In this document: piece after piece, positions 24,691-37,514 of the stretch
Numbering within the stretch: position 1 is the first letter of the stretch
Layout of the letters: each line of letters begins with the position of its first letter
Source of the DNA: Cervus elaphus
Lineage: Eukaryota; Chordata; Mammalia; Artiodactyla; Cervidae
Length of the DNA: 64,000 bases
NCBI RefSeq assembly: GCF_910594005.1
Contig: NC_057827.1
Coordinates: 6,076,001-6,140,000 of the forward strand
Direction of reading: 5' to 3'
Notes under the pieces: generated by a model
The model's database searches: none
What the model was told of the DNA's origin: nothing
Seen by the model: the letters and a program-made list of their open reading frames with translations, nothing else
Translations under genes and position numbers: made by a program

Positions 24691-27430
24691 TAAAATAAGT
24701 TGGAGACTTACTACAAGTGCCAACTTTACCTTCTGTGTTTTGTGTTGGTATGGTATATATCACAATTTTCCCATATTTCCCAGTTTGCCTTTTAGTTGGG
24801 TCACTACCTGACATTTCTATAATCAGTGAAAATATTTGTACTTGTTTATAATTTCTATGAATTTAATTAGGCATATTCTTTATTCATTGTTTCATTAGTT
24901 TAAAGTTCAATCCATTAGTATTATTTTTAAATTCTAAAATATGTGAATTCCAAAAAACATAGATTGTCAGATTGTGGAGTGGTTGCCAGTTAGATGCAAC
25001 AGAAGAGGCTCTTGAGATAAAAAGGCTCTTGAAAATAGTATTGATTCATAGATCTTAGGGTTTTGATTTACTACTCTTACCTCCTCTTACCATAGAATAT
25101 ATATTTAGACAAAGGCTATAATCTCTGTACCCTCAATAATTTTTACATTTATTTAAGTATTAAATGTTTTGGAATAAATGCATTAATGGTAGCTGTATAG
25201 AGGGAAGGAAGGATGCCAAGCAGCTGAGAAAAAATGAAACAGGTATAAAGAGACATCACAAAGCGAAGTTACTAGGAAGTAGAATTTGCTGCAGATAATG
25301 TGGATCTTAATAATAGCAAGAGGTGAATTTCTGTTCCTAGATGTATGATTTACAGTATTACTAACATTATTAGTGGGGAGGTATGGTAGATAGAGAGGAC
25401 GAGTGAAGGAATATCCCAATATCAGTGTGATGGAAGGAGGTTCTAACACCCTCTCACTTGCAGAGTGAATGGAGATTCTTCACATATTTTCAAACTTCTC
25501 TTTTCCCCCTCTTTTCTTTTCTTCCTTTCCTTTTCTTTCTTTCACAAGCATCTTTCATAATCAAAGGACCAAAGAAATTTGGGCTGTAGGTAAGAGCATT
25601 AAGGGCTATATTCTTATTTTTAAGAGAGTCTTGTTATGTTTCTTTTCATCAAATGTTATGTGGTCTTCGTGATTATTTGAGTTTAATCTCAGATTTTTGA
25701 GTTGTCTCTTGTTAGTGAAAAACACATAATGAAGTCAGTAGTTAAAATACAAAGAGTTTTCTTGCAGTTATGACCATCAGAAATTGCACCAGCGGGGAGA
25801 AGTGGATATTGTGATAATGGGTTTTGATTTTGGAAAGATTTCCATGAAATACTAAGGAATTCATAGTGCACATTATTACCTTTTGGTTGTGCTGTTGTCT
25901 TTTTATTTTATTTTTAACTCTGAACTGGTCTATAAGTTAGCAGTAAGAAGTTACATTGGAAATGATATTTCAAAGAATGCATGTGTGGTTGAATGGCTTG
26001 GAAATAATTTTGAATACAAGATGGGTACCAAGGTCTCAGTAAATGAGCTGAGGAAATAAAATTACAGTTTCATCATTTTTGTACTTACACCTGGTGTTTG
26101 TAGCCAGAAGATAGATTTTTGTAGTCAGGATGGTGAGAGTTGTTTTCCATGGAGTTAAATCTTGACATAAAGATGATATCCATCTGTCATAAGGCCTGGC
26201 TATGTGATAACCTGATGTTTATTTTCATTTGCAATCTCTCCCTCTGTACTCTCCCAGGTGGTGAACATGTGGACAAGAGGATCATAGATATCTTCTGCAG
26301 TGGTTCCATCCACAACACTCAAATGTTGTCATTATTTCCCCCTTTTGGACATTATTGCATCTTTGTATCCCAAAGGGCACAACTTTTATATATGTATACT
26401 CAGGAATAGAATTGGCATGCTTTTGAGAAGTAATTGACTGAAATGTTGTTTGTACTTCTCTGTGCCCTGAATATATCTTGTGTTTTTCTTTATCGTTGTA
26501 TTTACCATTGCATTTTTTTTATCCATGTTTTGCTTTACAAATGTGAGATTTGTGTCTGATAAATGTAATTAATGAAACCCTATGGACACCTTAGTCTTGT
26601 CCCAGGTAATAGCCAGGCTTTCTCACGAGCTCAGTGCCTCCCATGTGCCAGTTTTGGTATACTTTGTAAGATACTTTGTTCCTGATTTGAATCAGGAGCT
26701 CATCATTTTTAGAGGGGTCCCAAACGAGATGTTGTTAAAATACTTGTATTATCTGCAACAGACCTCTCCAGTTTTCCTCTTTATTGTGTCTACTAGGTCT
26801 CGTCTAGAACAGGATCTGATTCTTGATTATAGTTGTCATCTTTTCCATACATGAGTTTAACATCTTGATCCCATCACAACCCTGGTTGTGTAAGGAGAGC
26901 CAGATCCTTGTGTTGATATTTTATGCCATGATAATGCAATCTTGTAGAAAAATAGTTCCATAATTTTCTTGGCTATACTGGCATTTTCTTCTTTGGGACT
27001 GGAGTAGAAAAAAACACGTGAGGTTTTCCTTTAAGTCCACATTACTCTGATGTTCACCTAAGTGGGCTTAATATAGATGGTTGTGTTTACTGAAAGTTTT
27101 GTCTACTTCTGGAACATCAGATGCACTGTCTTATCAGGGAACTACTAACTGCATTGACAAACCTCTGTCACTATACAAGCCTGATACCTAGTACATTGAA
27201 ACTGGGCAACCAAGAATGAAGGGTTAGTAAACAACTTAGACTGTAGTCATTTATCCTTCATCCTACATTCCTGCTATTTAGGAGTGACAAGAGTTGACTT
27301 TTTGTGGTATAGAGGTCAGTAATTTGTCTAAATTTATTTAAGTTTATGTTGCGTTTATTTTACAAGTATGCCATCATTATGATATTTGTTGTTTTACAAC
27401 TTTACTTTTTCTTTAATATTTTCCAGAAAT
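24691..27430. other. AT-rich non-coding stretch
   Basis: No gene is seen. Frames of 88-90 codons (25,183-25,449 minus; 26,140-26,409 and 26,582-26,854 plus) lack recognisable motifs. Around 26,330-26,420 a weak old-L1 3' signature may be present. Confidence 0.35.
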
Positions 27431-27830
27431 TTTCCAAACCAATAAATAGAGCTTATCTGCAGAGTTTCCACTGGCTATATAAGTACATATTATAATTAAT
27501 TTTCCATTTCTTTATTTGGGAATGCAGGTTAAATTTGTTTTTATTGTTGCATATAATTCTGCCATGTATATAATTTTATATATAAAAATTGGTCTAGTTC
27601 TGTGATAGATTTTTAGATGTGGAATTGTTGGACCATCAATTCTGCATATTTTAGTTTTAGTAGATATTGTAAATTTGCTCCTGAAATGTTTTCTAGGACA
27701 GCAAACATAAATGGAGAAATGGTAGTCCTAATTTTCATAAAAATTATACATGGTGGATATTATCAATCCTTTAACATTTTATCCAATCTAATAGGTGAAA
27801 ATAGTATTTTTAACTTAAATGTAAATAGTA
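27431..27830 (-). mobile_element. Old L1 3' fragment, diverged
   Basis: 'tagatgtggaattgttgga' followed by 'ttttagtagatattg' is the reversed 3' signature shared by many ancient L1s (the 'ggaattgctgggtc' region). Boundaries and subfamily are uncertain. Confidence 0.5.
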
Positions 27831-27974
27831 AGTGGCCATGAATAAAAAAAAACAAATAGTGACAACTCTATTCACAAGAGTTGTCAGAGGTAGAAGCCAT
27901 TGACCTCTTCTAAATGTAGTGCTTCATGGGGGTTCACAAACTTCCTAAGTATATCTTATATCAGTGTTTATTTT

Positions 27975-28470
27975 TTCTGAATTTATTTTTGAAGTGATTT
28001 TACATTTAGAATTGCAGAGATCTATAAAGAACCTCCATATACACTTCACCCAGATTTTTTCTACATTGTTTTGTTCTTTTTCTAATTTTTCCTCCCTTCC
28101 TCCCCATCTCTCCTTCCCTGTTTCTTTAACTTTCTACCTGCCCAATAATTGTTCTTATTTTAAGAATTCCTTAGGAATAAGTTCCAGATATGTCTAAATA
28201 ACCCCAAATACTTCAGCATTCACTTTGTACGATGCAGGGAATCCTTTTAAATTAACCTTGGTACATTTTTCAAAATCATGAAATTGATCAGTAGTACATA
28301 TATATTACACTAAGACACGATCTATATTCAGATTTCACCAGTTCTAAAATGTTTCCTTCTGTAATTTCTCCACCTTTGAGGACCTAGGAAAGGATCCTCT
28401 GTTACATTCAAGATGTTCACCTGTTTTCATGAACTGACTGAGGTTCAGATTTGCTATAGATCAATATTCT
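27975..28470. mobile_element. Old L1 3'-UTR fragment
   Basis: 'tacatttagaattgcagaga', 'ctccatatacacttcaccca' and 'cagatttcaccagttctaaa' are phrases of the old L1M 3' UTR, related to the fragment at 6,338. Confidence 0.55.
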
Positions 28471-28740
28471 GTATAAAGGGTACATCCCCAGTGTTCCTCC
28501 CTACTTTTGTTTGCTTTGTTAGGCTTCCATAACCTAATCTAGTGTTTCAGCCTGATGGCAAGTGAATGTCAGTCTTCTGTGGTACTGTGTATAGATTGCT
28601 ACAATGGTTATGTTGGCTAAAATCTATATGTTGCTAAATTCTATGTTCTCTGTAAGTAACCAGAGAACTATAAGCAATCTACCAGTCATAATTCCAAATT
28701 TTATGCCAGAATAAAGATATTCTGAGTTTTGAAAAGTGGC

Positions 28741-28820
28741 GTGGTTGAATTGATGAAATGTTCTTAATCATCCTGAATATGATGAGTTTCTAAATCTGAC
28801 TCTTTGGTGCTGAGGCACAA
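28741..28820 (+). ncRNA. Candidate C/D-box snoRNA, unassigned
   Basis: C/D snoRNAs bind fibrillarin, NOP56, NOP58 and 15.5K, and usually guide 2'-O-methylation. All four boxes occur in order: C TTGATGA (28,750-28,756), D' CTGA (28,773-28,776), C' ATGATGA (28,779-28,785) and D CTGA (28,810-28,813). The C-to-C' spacing of 23 nt is that of SNORD115, and the CTGAGG 3' context is shared by snoRNAs of this locus. A terminal GTG/CAC pairing is possible but weak. It has the same strand as SNORD109A and SNORD116 and lies about 25 kb upstream, where SNORD64 and SNORD108 lie in human. I could not recall those sequences well enough to assign it. C has U in place of the preferred purine. Confidence 0.62.
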
Positions 28821-28829
28821 GTCAGGAAT

Positions 28830-31535
28830 GGAAATGTCGTAGCGATTCATAAATTGTAAACCAGTGCAGTATTTGCAGAGGCGTCATGACCTAAGGCGCT
28901 GGTGAAAACGGTGATGTGAGTGTCCCCTGCTCTCTGCTTCTAGCTTTGTGCTTGGTCTCTGTGCTTCCGCTACAACGGTCTTGTAGTGGAAGCTCAGTAA
29001 ACGTCCTTATGTGCTTTAAGGGAAGTATGGAAATGAAGCCAAATTACTGATTGTAAACAAATGAAGTATGAGCTAAAAGAATGTGCAAATAAACAGGCAA
29101 ATGAATTACCATTGAAGAAAATTGTCATCTAAAGAAGGAGAAACAATTGAAGACAGTCCAGGAACTAAGGGAAGTTTGTTATTATTTTAATATAAATATG
29201 GGGCTTTCAAACCTATCATAAGAGTATCTTGGAAAATTTGAAATCTGCCTGAATAAATTACATCCTTTTCCATTTTTTTTTTTTTACAAAATTCATAGAT
29301 TCAGCCTCAATCTAGCAAAACCTTAAAATTTCCATAGAATGAAGGAAGTTTTTAAAAATTAAATAGGAAATGATAATAGGAAACCATTTTGCTACTTAAT
29401 TATTCTCCGGGATGTTAGCTGTGCTACCAAACACTTTTTAATACATGAAAAGAATTCAGTCTCTCTGATTTAAAAGTAAATGCAATGTCCTTACCTTGGA
29501 GAAGAGGGCAGGGATGCAATATGGCTGGATCTTTTTCATGAGGAAAGGTACTTTTCAAGGTAGCTGCTTGAAAACATGTAATGAAGATACAAAGAAGAGT
29601 GAACACATGGGTGACCATAGCACACAGGGACTCCTCATTAAAAACAGGCTCAGCAATTACTTGGAATCTCCAGTCACAGTGGAGCCTCTTCCTCCCATAA
29701 GGAGCAGAATGAGTTAGTCTTAGGAAAAGTTCAAGGAGAAGCTCATAGCCTCTCAACTCTCCATATCTCTTGACTTTTATTACTCGCTGATAAATCATTT
29801 ATGCGGAATTCCATGACGGTTGATTCTTGGGGTATTTGGTTTAACAAACACAGGATACTAAGTTAATTTCAAGGCAAACTATATAAATGGTTGAAGATAC
29901 TGCCTCCACATTTATTTGACCATTTCAAATGTCCTTGGGAATTCATCATATAGGTTATAAAACAAATCCTGTTGTCTTTATTTAAAATTTTTCCATAATT
30001 AAGTCTTAATATTTATTTTCAAGAACTATAGACTCTAAAAATTTCTTTCCATAATGCCTCGTTTAGCGTTTTTCAAGATAGAATGTTCTCACATAGTCCT
30101 TGAGGCAAAAGTCATTGCATGGTTCAGTAGCTGTATTTTATTATTAATTAATACCAACTGCTTTTGTCTTTTAGACTTTTCAAATTTTGACTTCTACAGT
30201 ACTTAAGTTTTATGTATTCAAGCAAGGTAGGTAGGATTAAGATCACTGTGGTAAAAAATGGAAATAAGAAAGCAAATTACATGGTTATTTCGATAATCAC
30301 ATGAAAGGTGGTGTGCTAGGCTTGTTGACATGGAAGTGTTGAGAAGTACTGAGATTTAGAATGTGTTTTGAAAGTGTTGAGAAAATATTGAATGATTCTG
30401 GGTAGGATCAGAAGATAATTCAAACAGGAGAAATAAGATCAGGGCCTTAGCACCTGAGTGAATACCATTTACTATTCTATAGAATATTGGGTTTCTTAGA
30501 ATGCATGATAAGAAAGAGATACATTTTGCCAGCCTTATATTCATATTAATCCCACAGATTAAGGTATTGGTTTTTATGGTAGAAATAGTACTCTGGGGCT
30601 TAGGGGGGAAATTGGGGATTGAGATGTTACTTTTGATTAATCAACACAAGATTGTTACTTATGGCCACAGGGAAGGAGGAGATCTAGGCATGAAGTATAT
30701 GTAGGAATAGGAATGTATTCACCTGAAGGTTGTGCCTTGTATGCGCAAGCATTTAGATATTGAATTAATGGGGGCCATCCAATGAAGGAGATTGTCAACA
30801 GTGGCTAGAGTCATTGACTGAAGACCAAAAGGTTGTATTGTCCATGAAGAGAAACAAAGATTGAATTTGTAAAAGTAATACCAGGGGTAGCACTGAAAGG
30901 CACAATTAAGTTTGGAAATGAAGTAAGAGAAGATCACTGATTTTTAATAAAAATGCTGTATGGAAAGGGAAAGGTAAATAGTACTTTTAATATTGTCAAG
31001 GCCAATTCAAAGGATCCCCCAGAGTCAACAATTTGCCCTGAAGTACTAGTGTCAGTCTGGTACAGACACACGCTGATATCTTGTGAATTGGTTGCCTGAA
31101 TCATTAAAGTAAGGATGCGTGTCAGTTATACAGGCCGAGATCCCTTCAGAATTCCACACTATATACCTATAGAACTGATAGTCTTCATTACAAGCCATCG
31201 GTATTACCATAATAACCTTCATGCAACTGTATGCTTGCAGTTCCACTTGTGTCTATCTGTTCATGTATCCTTCAGCCATGGGAAAATATCTCATCAAGGC
31301 AAGGTTGTGTAGTAGTTTCAGAGATTTTGGCTTTTGTGAGATACTGAGAAAAGACTGTTGGAAAAAGGAATAATCGATGAGGGGCCAAGAGAATAAAAGA
31401 TAGTGCTAGGAATCAAGAATCCAAAGTCAGATGGGATGTAGAGAAGGTAGAATTTTTAAGGAAAAAGCTAGGGCTTTTTAAGGGCAAGGGCAAGGGCAAG
31501 GTTAAGGTGTCCTGAACCCACATTTTCGATGATAG
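28830..31535. other. Non-coding stretch downstream of snoRNA candidate
   Basis: No protein gene is recognised. At 28,930-28,943 a pyrimidine tract ends in TAG and a GTAAAC donor-like site lies at 28,997, so a short host exon is possible but unsupported. A 124-codon minus frame (29,424-29,798) has no recognisable motif. A short GGGCAA repeat lies at about 31,479-31,505. Confidence 0.35.
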
Positions 31536-31543
31536 TTCTAGAG

Positions 31544-31734
31544 CAGCAGTCCCCAACCTTTTTGGCACCAGGGACCTATTCATGGCAGACAGTTTTCCCA
31601 TGGACCAGGGTTGGAGGGACAGTTTCAGGATGATTCAAGTGCTTTACATTTATTGTACACTTTATTTCTAATCTAATGTTGATGCCAATCTGAGAGGAAG
31701 TACTAGTCCACGGCCCAGAGGTTGGGGGGTCCTG
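31544..31734. mobile_element. hAT (Charlie/MER1-type) MITE
   Basis: The left end, cagcagtccccaacc, and right end, ggttggggggtcctg, are imperfect inverted repeats. The exact 8-bp duplication ttctagag, diagnostic of hAT transposition, flanks it at 31,536-31,543 and 31,735-31,742. The interior ('gattcaagtgctttacattt') matches the non-autonomous MER1-like family of mammals. It is 191 bp long and has no transposase. Confidence 0.9.
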
Positions 31735-31742
31735 TTCTAGAG

Positions 31743-31989
31743 GATAGTAAATGTTAGTAATATCATTAACGTCAAGGAGAAGACAGGACTGTGTATGATG
31801 ATATTTCCCAATTGAATCTGGAATATTTCCAGAAATTTATTGTATTGCTAACTAGTGGTTTGGAAATGAGTTTGAACTGTTTTGGCCCAAACTGTCTAAA
31901 TTGCTACTATTTAATACATAGCATGCTTTATTATGTCTCTTAACATTTCAGTTACTAGATTTTGTTTTATTGTTTTGTATGCTTAAGTA
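31743..31989. other. AT-rich non-coding stretch
   Basis: Nothing recognisable is seen between the hAT remnant and the L2-like fragment. Confidence 0.4.
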
Positions 31990-32137
31990 GACTAGAAATA
32001 ATGAGCTCCTTTTGACAGGGATGTTTTCCTATTAATATTTTCCTTTCCATTTATTATCTCATAGAGTCTACCATATAACAGGTGTATAATTATAACTGTA
32101 GTGTTTAAAGTACTTTAATGCCTGGATGAATGAAAGT
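31990..32137 (+). mobile_element. L2-like 3' fragment
   Basis: 'actagaaataatgagctcct' with 'gacaggga' and a closing 'ggatgaatgaa' follow the order of the L2 LINE 3' end. Very old, limits approximate. Related pieces occur at 33,695 and 43,216. Confidence 0.45.
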
Positions 32138-33694
32138 TTGATGATTTAGCCAGTCACTTAAAGGGCAAGGAAAGTAAGAGTTTATAGAGACCCCACATGA
32201 GGCAGCTGTTTGAGAATGTGATAGTGATGGATGAGGAAATCATAGATATTGTATCTTATGCTGAGTTAGATTGCACAAATAGAGATTTAATATTGGGGAG
32301 TCAAGCATCTGCTGAATTAGACTGTTGAAAATTGCCAGTTGAGTTATAAATCCCCATTCATTGTTGTGGAGTAGTATAATGCAGCCTTTTGTTTTTTTTT
32401 TCCTTTCTGCTTCTATCTCTTAGCATGTACCAAGAGATAGCCTGTTTTTTCCTACCGTGTTCTTTCAAACAAAAACAATCCAAATCTTCCAAAGAGGGAG
32501 CTTTATAGATAGTAGACTTTTTCCTCTGGATAGGATCAACATATTTTGTAATATTGCTCCTTTTAAGCAATGTATAATATCCCTAAAAATATTCATTTTC
32601 TCTGTAATATTAATTTTTCTAGTTTTAAAGTTTCCTTGAAAGTGAGAAGCTAGTCTTGAGGAGGGACTGTGAACAGATCAATACTAAGACGTTAAATTGT
32701 AGCATGTAGTCTGTTATGGATGGTTTTCAATCATGAGAAGGAACAACACAGTACAGTCGATATGGCTGATTTCAGTGAGAACTTTTAATATTTATATTTA
32801 TGTCTTGGAACTTCCTAACTTTAAAAAATCCTTCCCTTTTGTATCTGTATGACATGAAGTATTATGGCTGTTTTCTTCAAGTGTGATAGTTATATTCATC
32901 TTTGTGACCCAGTTCATTTGTTTAGTGTTGAAATTTGAGGAGTGCTGAACAAATGTATACAGGCTATTGATAGGCAGGGAAGGAAAATCTTTGTCTTAAA
33001 TAAGAGGCCAAGAAAGATAATAAAAAAAAGAAAATGGGGATTATATGTGAGCTTTTTGCCACATTGCTGTTAGGTTCACAGCATCCAAAAGAATAAGAAA
33101 ATTCACCTTTATGGTGATTGTGAAGATGGGGAAAATGCCCTGTCAGCAGCGATCTGACCAAGTTGTCAGAGACTGTTGATTTCTAGAAGGACACCAAAAT
33201 AGGAGATTTCCCTCCTCCTCTTACTTTCCTTTTGACTTAATCAGCTGTTCTGAGTAAGTTTAAGAATTCTTCTGACCTTATTACCTTGAGAAAAAGTATT
33301 GCTGTTGATTCACTTTGGAATAGCAATGTAGTGATAGCTTCAATCAGAGTCCTGTTAAATTGTCTAGTTGATGAATAGTTACTGACATTCATAATGTTAA
33401 TTCATAATTCCTACCCATATCCTCTTCTTTTAGTGGATAAAATGCTTGTTTGGAGAGAGTATCAGAATGGATCATGATAAGATGGTAAGTTGGGCATGAG
33501 AACGCTGTTGAGTGGCACTCAGATCTGAAGTATCTAGGGATTGTTCAGTGTGCCTTAATGTAAATAGCTGCCTCTATTGAGTCCTGTTTGCTTTAGTTCC
33601 CCAATTTACTCTTAAATTTGTAATTGTATCCTTATCAATACATGTACCAATTTTGATTTATTTTATGTCTTATGCTGTCTCTTTTTCCTGAAAT
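32138..33694. other. AT-rich non-coding stretch
   Basis: No gene or confident repeat is seen. Confidence 0.4.
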
Positions 33695-33760
33695 GTATAT
33701 AATGAGCTCCTACTTGACAGGGATTTTTTTCCTATCACCTTGTCTTATCCTGCAATGTTG
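33695..33760 (+). mobile_element. Short L2-like fragment
   Basis: 'aatgagctcctacttgacag' followed by 'cttgtctta' resembles the same L2 3' segment as at 31,990. Only the core is visible. Confidence 0.35.
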
Positions 33761-34364
33761 GAAAATGAGAATTTCATTGGTTTGTGAAATTGACACATTT
33801 ATGAAGGAATAAGTGATAGAGGTCATAAAAATGAGAGAATATAACAATAAAGAAGTGATAGTGTTATTTTAGATAGACATGTGATGCTATTTAAGTTATT
33901 TGGCAATCTCGTGTTTGACAGTGTTGAAAGAAAAGAACATAGAATTTAATGATTTTTTTTTGAGATGTAGGCATACAGACAGTAACTCTTTCAGTCTATT
34001 TTAAAATAAGTAATAGCAAAACCCATTAAAATAGCCAAATTGGGGAAGTTAGCAAAGTATCACTCTCTGGATCGTCCGTCCTATGTCTGTTTCGTGTGAA
34101 TGTTGTATAAATTTCAGTTAACCATGACTTCCACTTTGTTAACCCGTTTGAATTTGAGTGGGAAAGGACAGAGGAGCAGCAGTGACAGTAGTGTAAGTCT
34201 ACACTGTAAGCAGCGTAAGTCAGGTCTGTTGATGTGTAGGGAAATGAACTCCGTGGACCAGGAAATGCTCTCTGTTGCCTGTAGAATATTAAGGGCTTCG
34301 TTGTTGTGCTCGTTACTACTACTTTTGTTTGATACTGTTTAAAAAAATCTATATTCCTGAAGTT
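33761..34364. other. AT-rich non-coding stretch
   Basis: No gene is seen. An 80-codon frame at 34,100-34,342 has no recognisable features. Confidence 0.35.
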
Positions 34365-35280
34365 TTTCCCAGCTTTATGGAGTTGTAATTGACAATTGAA
34401 ATGGTAAGTGATATTTAATATGATTTGATATACGTATACAACATAAAAAGTATTCCCCCCATTGAGTTAATCTGAACACCATTACCTAACATACTTACTT
34501 TTTGTATTTGTGTGTGAGAGAGCATTTAAATTTTACTCTCTTCTTGAATTTTAATTGTACAACATGGTATTGCCTGCTATCATCACCATGTTATACATTA
34601 ACTTCTCAGACTTTATTGTTTTAATTGGAAGTTTGTACATTTTACTGGACAGTATTTGCTGTCCAGTAGTCCCAATTTACTGACATGACTGTCCTTTTCA
34701 CAGTGTGTATTCTTGGCTCATTATGAATAAAGTTCAACAGTGGGCATCCTTGTGTTATTCCTGATATTAGAAGAAAAGCTTTTGGCATTTCACTGTTAGG
34801 TATGATGTTTGCTGTGGACTTGTCTTTCATGGCCTTTATTGTATTGAAGTACATCCCCTTTGTGCCTTGAGGTGTAGTGTTAGTTGGTTTGAGATCTTTT
34901 TTTCCTTTAATGTAGGTGTTTATCATAATAAGTGTCCTTAGAACTACTTTTGCTACATTCCATAAGCTTTGGTATATTATGTTTCCATTTTGTTTGTGTC
35001 ATATTATTTGATGTCTCTTGAATTTTTCACAGTTGTTCAGGAGCACATGACTTAATCAATATATATATTAAGAGTTTTTCAGTTTCAGTTTTGTAGTTTC
35101 ATGTCATTGTGGTCAAAAAAGATACTTGAAATGATTTAATTTTTAATTATTAAGCCTTATTTTGTGGCCTTGCATATGATTTATCCTAGATAATTTTCTA
35201 TGGATTCTTGAGGACAATGTTTATTCTAGTACTGTTAAAAGGAATGTTCTGTAAATATCTACTAAAGTTCCTCTGGTCTA
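34365..35280 (-). mobile_element. Old L1M, ORF2 end and 3' UTR
   Basis: Begins with the reversed 3' UTR ('agctttatggagttgtaatt'), then reversed ORF2 phrases such as 'gcatccttgtgttattcctg', 'tggcctttattgtattgaag' and 'ggaatgttctgtaaatatct'. It is diverged with no open frame of note. The 94-codon minus frame at 34,642-34,926 is a decayed part of ORF2. Confidence 0.75.
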
Positions 35281-35508
35281 ATGGTACATATACACCATGG
35301 AATATTACTCAGTCATTAAAAAGAATTCATTTGAATCAGTTCTAATGAGATGGATGAAACTGGATCCCATTATACAGAGTGAAGTAAGCCAGAAAGATGA
35401 AGACCAATACAGTATACTAACGCATATATATGGAATTTAGAAAGATGGTAATGATAACCCTATATGCAGAACAGAAAAAGAGACACAGATGTACAGAACA
35501 GACTTTCG
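35281..35508 (+). mobile_element. L1-BT 3' UTR fragment, plus strand
   Basis: 'caccatggaatattactcag', 'gatggatgaaactggatccc' and 'tatatggaatttagaaagat' are the forward 3' UTR of ruminant L1. It abuts the old L1 on the left and BovB on the right. Confidence 0.85.
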
Positions 35509-36810
35509 TTGTTCAGTTTTTAACTCCTGTCTGATTATTTGCTACCCAACGGATTACAGCACGCCAGGGTTTCCTGTCCTTCACTTTCTCCCAGAGTTTG
35601 CTCAAATTAACGTCCATTGAGTCAGTGATGTCATCCAACCACCTCATCCTCTGTCACCCCCTTCTCCTCTTGCCCTCAGTCTTTCCCAACATCAGGGTCT
35701 TTTCTGATGGTTGGTTCTTCACATCAGGTGGCTAAAGTATTGGAGCTTCAGCATCAGTCCTTCCAAGAAATATTCAGGGTTGATTTCCCTTAGGATTGAC
35801 TGGTTTGATCTCCTTGCAGTCCAAGGGACTCTTAAGAGTCTTCACCAGTGCCGTACTTCAAAAACATCAATTCTTCAGTGCTCAGCCTTCTTTATGGTCC
35901 AACTCTCATATCCATACATGAATTCTGGAAAAACCATAGCTTTGACTATGCAAACCTTTGTCAGCAAAGAGAGGTCTCTGCTTTTTAATATGCTGTCTAA
36001 GTTTGTCATATCTTTTCTTCTAAGCAGCAAGTGTCTTTTAATTTCATGGCTGCAGTCACCATCTGCATTGATTTTGGAGCCCAAGAAAATAAGTCTGTCA
36101 CTGTTTCCACTTTTTCCACCATCTATTTGGCATGAAGTGATGGGACCAGATGCCATGATCTTAGCATTTTGAATGTTGAATTTTAAGCCAACTTTTTCAC
36201 TCTCCTCTTTCACCTTCACCAAGAGGCTCTTTAGTTCCTCTTCATTTTCTACCATTAGAGTGGTATTGTCTGCCTATCTGAGGTTGTTAATATTGCTCCC
36301 CATCATCTTGATTTCAGCTTGTTCATCCAGCCTGGCATTTTGTGTGAACTTCTCTGCATATAAATTAAATAAGCAGGGTGACAGTGTACAGCCTTGACAT
36401 ACTCCTTTCCCAATTTTGAAGCAGTCCCATTGTTCCATACTTGATTCTAAGTGTTGCTTCTTGACCTGCATACGGGTAAGATGGTCTGGTATTCCTGTTT
36501 GTTGTGATCCACATAGTCAAAGGTTTAAGCATAGTCAATGAAGCAGAAGTAGATATGTTTCTAGAATCTGCTTGCTTTCTCTATTATCCAGTGGGTGTTG
36601 AAAATTGGATCTCTGATTCCTCTGCCTTTTCTAAAGTCAGCTTGTACACCTGGAAGTTCTTGGTTCACATACTGTTGAAGCCTAGCTTGAAGGATTTTTG
36701 AGCATTACCTTGCTAGCATGTAAATGAGCACAATTGTGCAGTAGCTTGAACATTCTTTGGTATTGCCTTTCTTTGAAATGAAAATTGCTCTTCCAATCTT
36801 GTGTAAGGTC
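35509..36810 (-). mobile_element. BovB LINE, 5'-truncated
   Basis: The 3' end is at 35,509. A minus frame of 126 codons (35,875-36,255) and one of 65 (36,274-36,471) cover the C-terminal half of RT. The catalytic YADD segment between them is destroyed: near 36,265 the Tyr codon is a stop and the second Asp is Asn. Truncated upstream of the RT core. Confidence 0.9.
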
Positions 36811-36974
36811 TAATATGTAAGGTCTAGTATAAGTCTAATGTTCTTTTTTGGTGATTATTTCCATCTGGATGATCTATCCATTGTTGAGAGTGGGATATTG
36901 AAGTTCATTGCTATTATTGTATTGCTGTGTAATTTTCCCTTCAGATTTGTTAGTATTAGCTTTATGTATTTACA

Positions 36975-37167
36975 TGCTTTCCAGGTAGTGCTAGTGGTAA
37001 AAAACACACCTGTAGTGCAAGAGACACCGGAGATGCGAGCTTGATCCCCTGGAGGAGGAAATGGCAACCCACTCCAGTATTTTTGCTTGGAAAATCCACG
37101 GACAGAGGAGTCTGATGGGTATAGTTCATGGGGTCTCAAAGAGTTGGACACAACTGAGTGACTGAGC
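36975..37167 (+). mobile_element. Bov-tA SINE
   Basis: A tRNA-like head with 'gctttccaggtagtgctagt' and a Bov-A body. An imperfect 11-bp duplication flanks it (atgtatttaca at 36,964-36,974 and atgtacttaca at 37,168-37,178). Inserted in old L1. Confidence 0.92.
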
Positions 37168-37514
37168 ATGTACTTACACATTTAAGTGTTCCTATGTTGG
37201 GTTGAAATATTTGTAATTGTTATATCCTCTTGATGCATTGACCTTGTATGTAGTGACCTTATTTTTTTCTTCTTACAGCTTTTGGCTTAAAGTCTGTTTT
37301 GTATGATATGAGTACAGCTATTCTTTGTTAGTTTTTTTAATTTGCATAAAATATATTTTTCTATCCCTTTGTTTTCATTCTGTGGAAGTTCTTTCAAGCT
37401 TAGGTGAGTTTCCTATAGGCAGTATGGCAGTATGTAGTTGGGTGTTTTTTTAAATCCATCTAGCTAGTTTTTCATGGCAGCCACCTGAGGGACAGACCCC
37501 AATAACACCTAGGT

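Noticed and set aside
29424..29798. 124-codon minus-strand open frame
   Set aside because: No recognisable family, motif or promoter. One such frame is expected by chance in 64 kb. Opposite strand to the host transcript.
31479..31505. GGGCAA repeat resembling a telomere-like tract
   Set aside because: Only about four imperfect units, not the TTAGGG motif. A short simple repeat.
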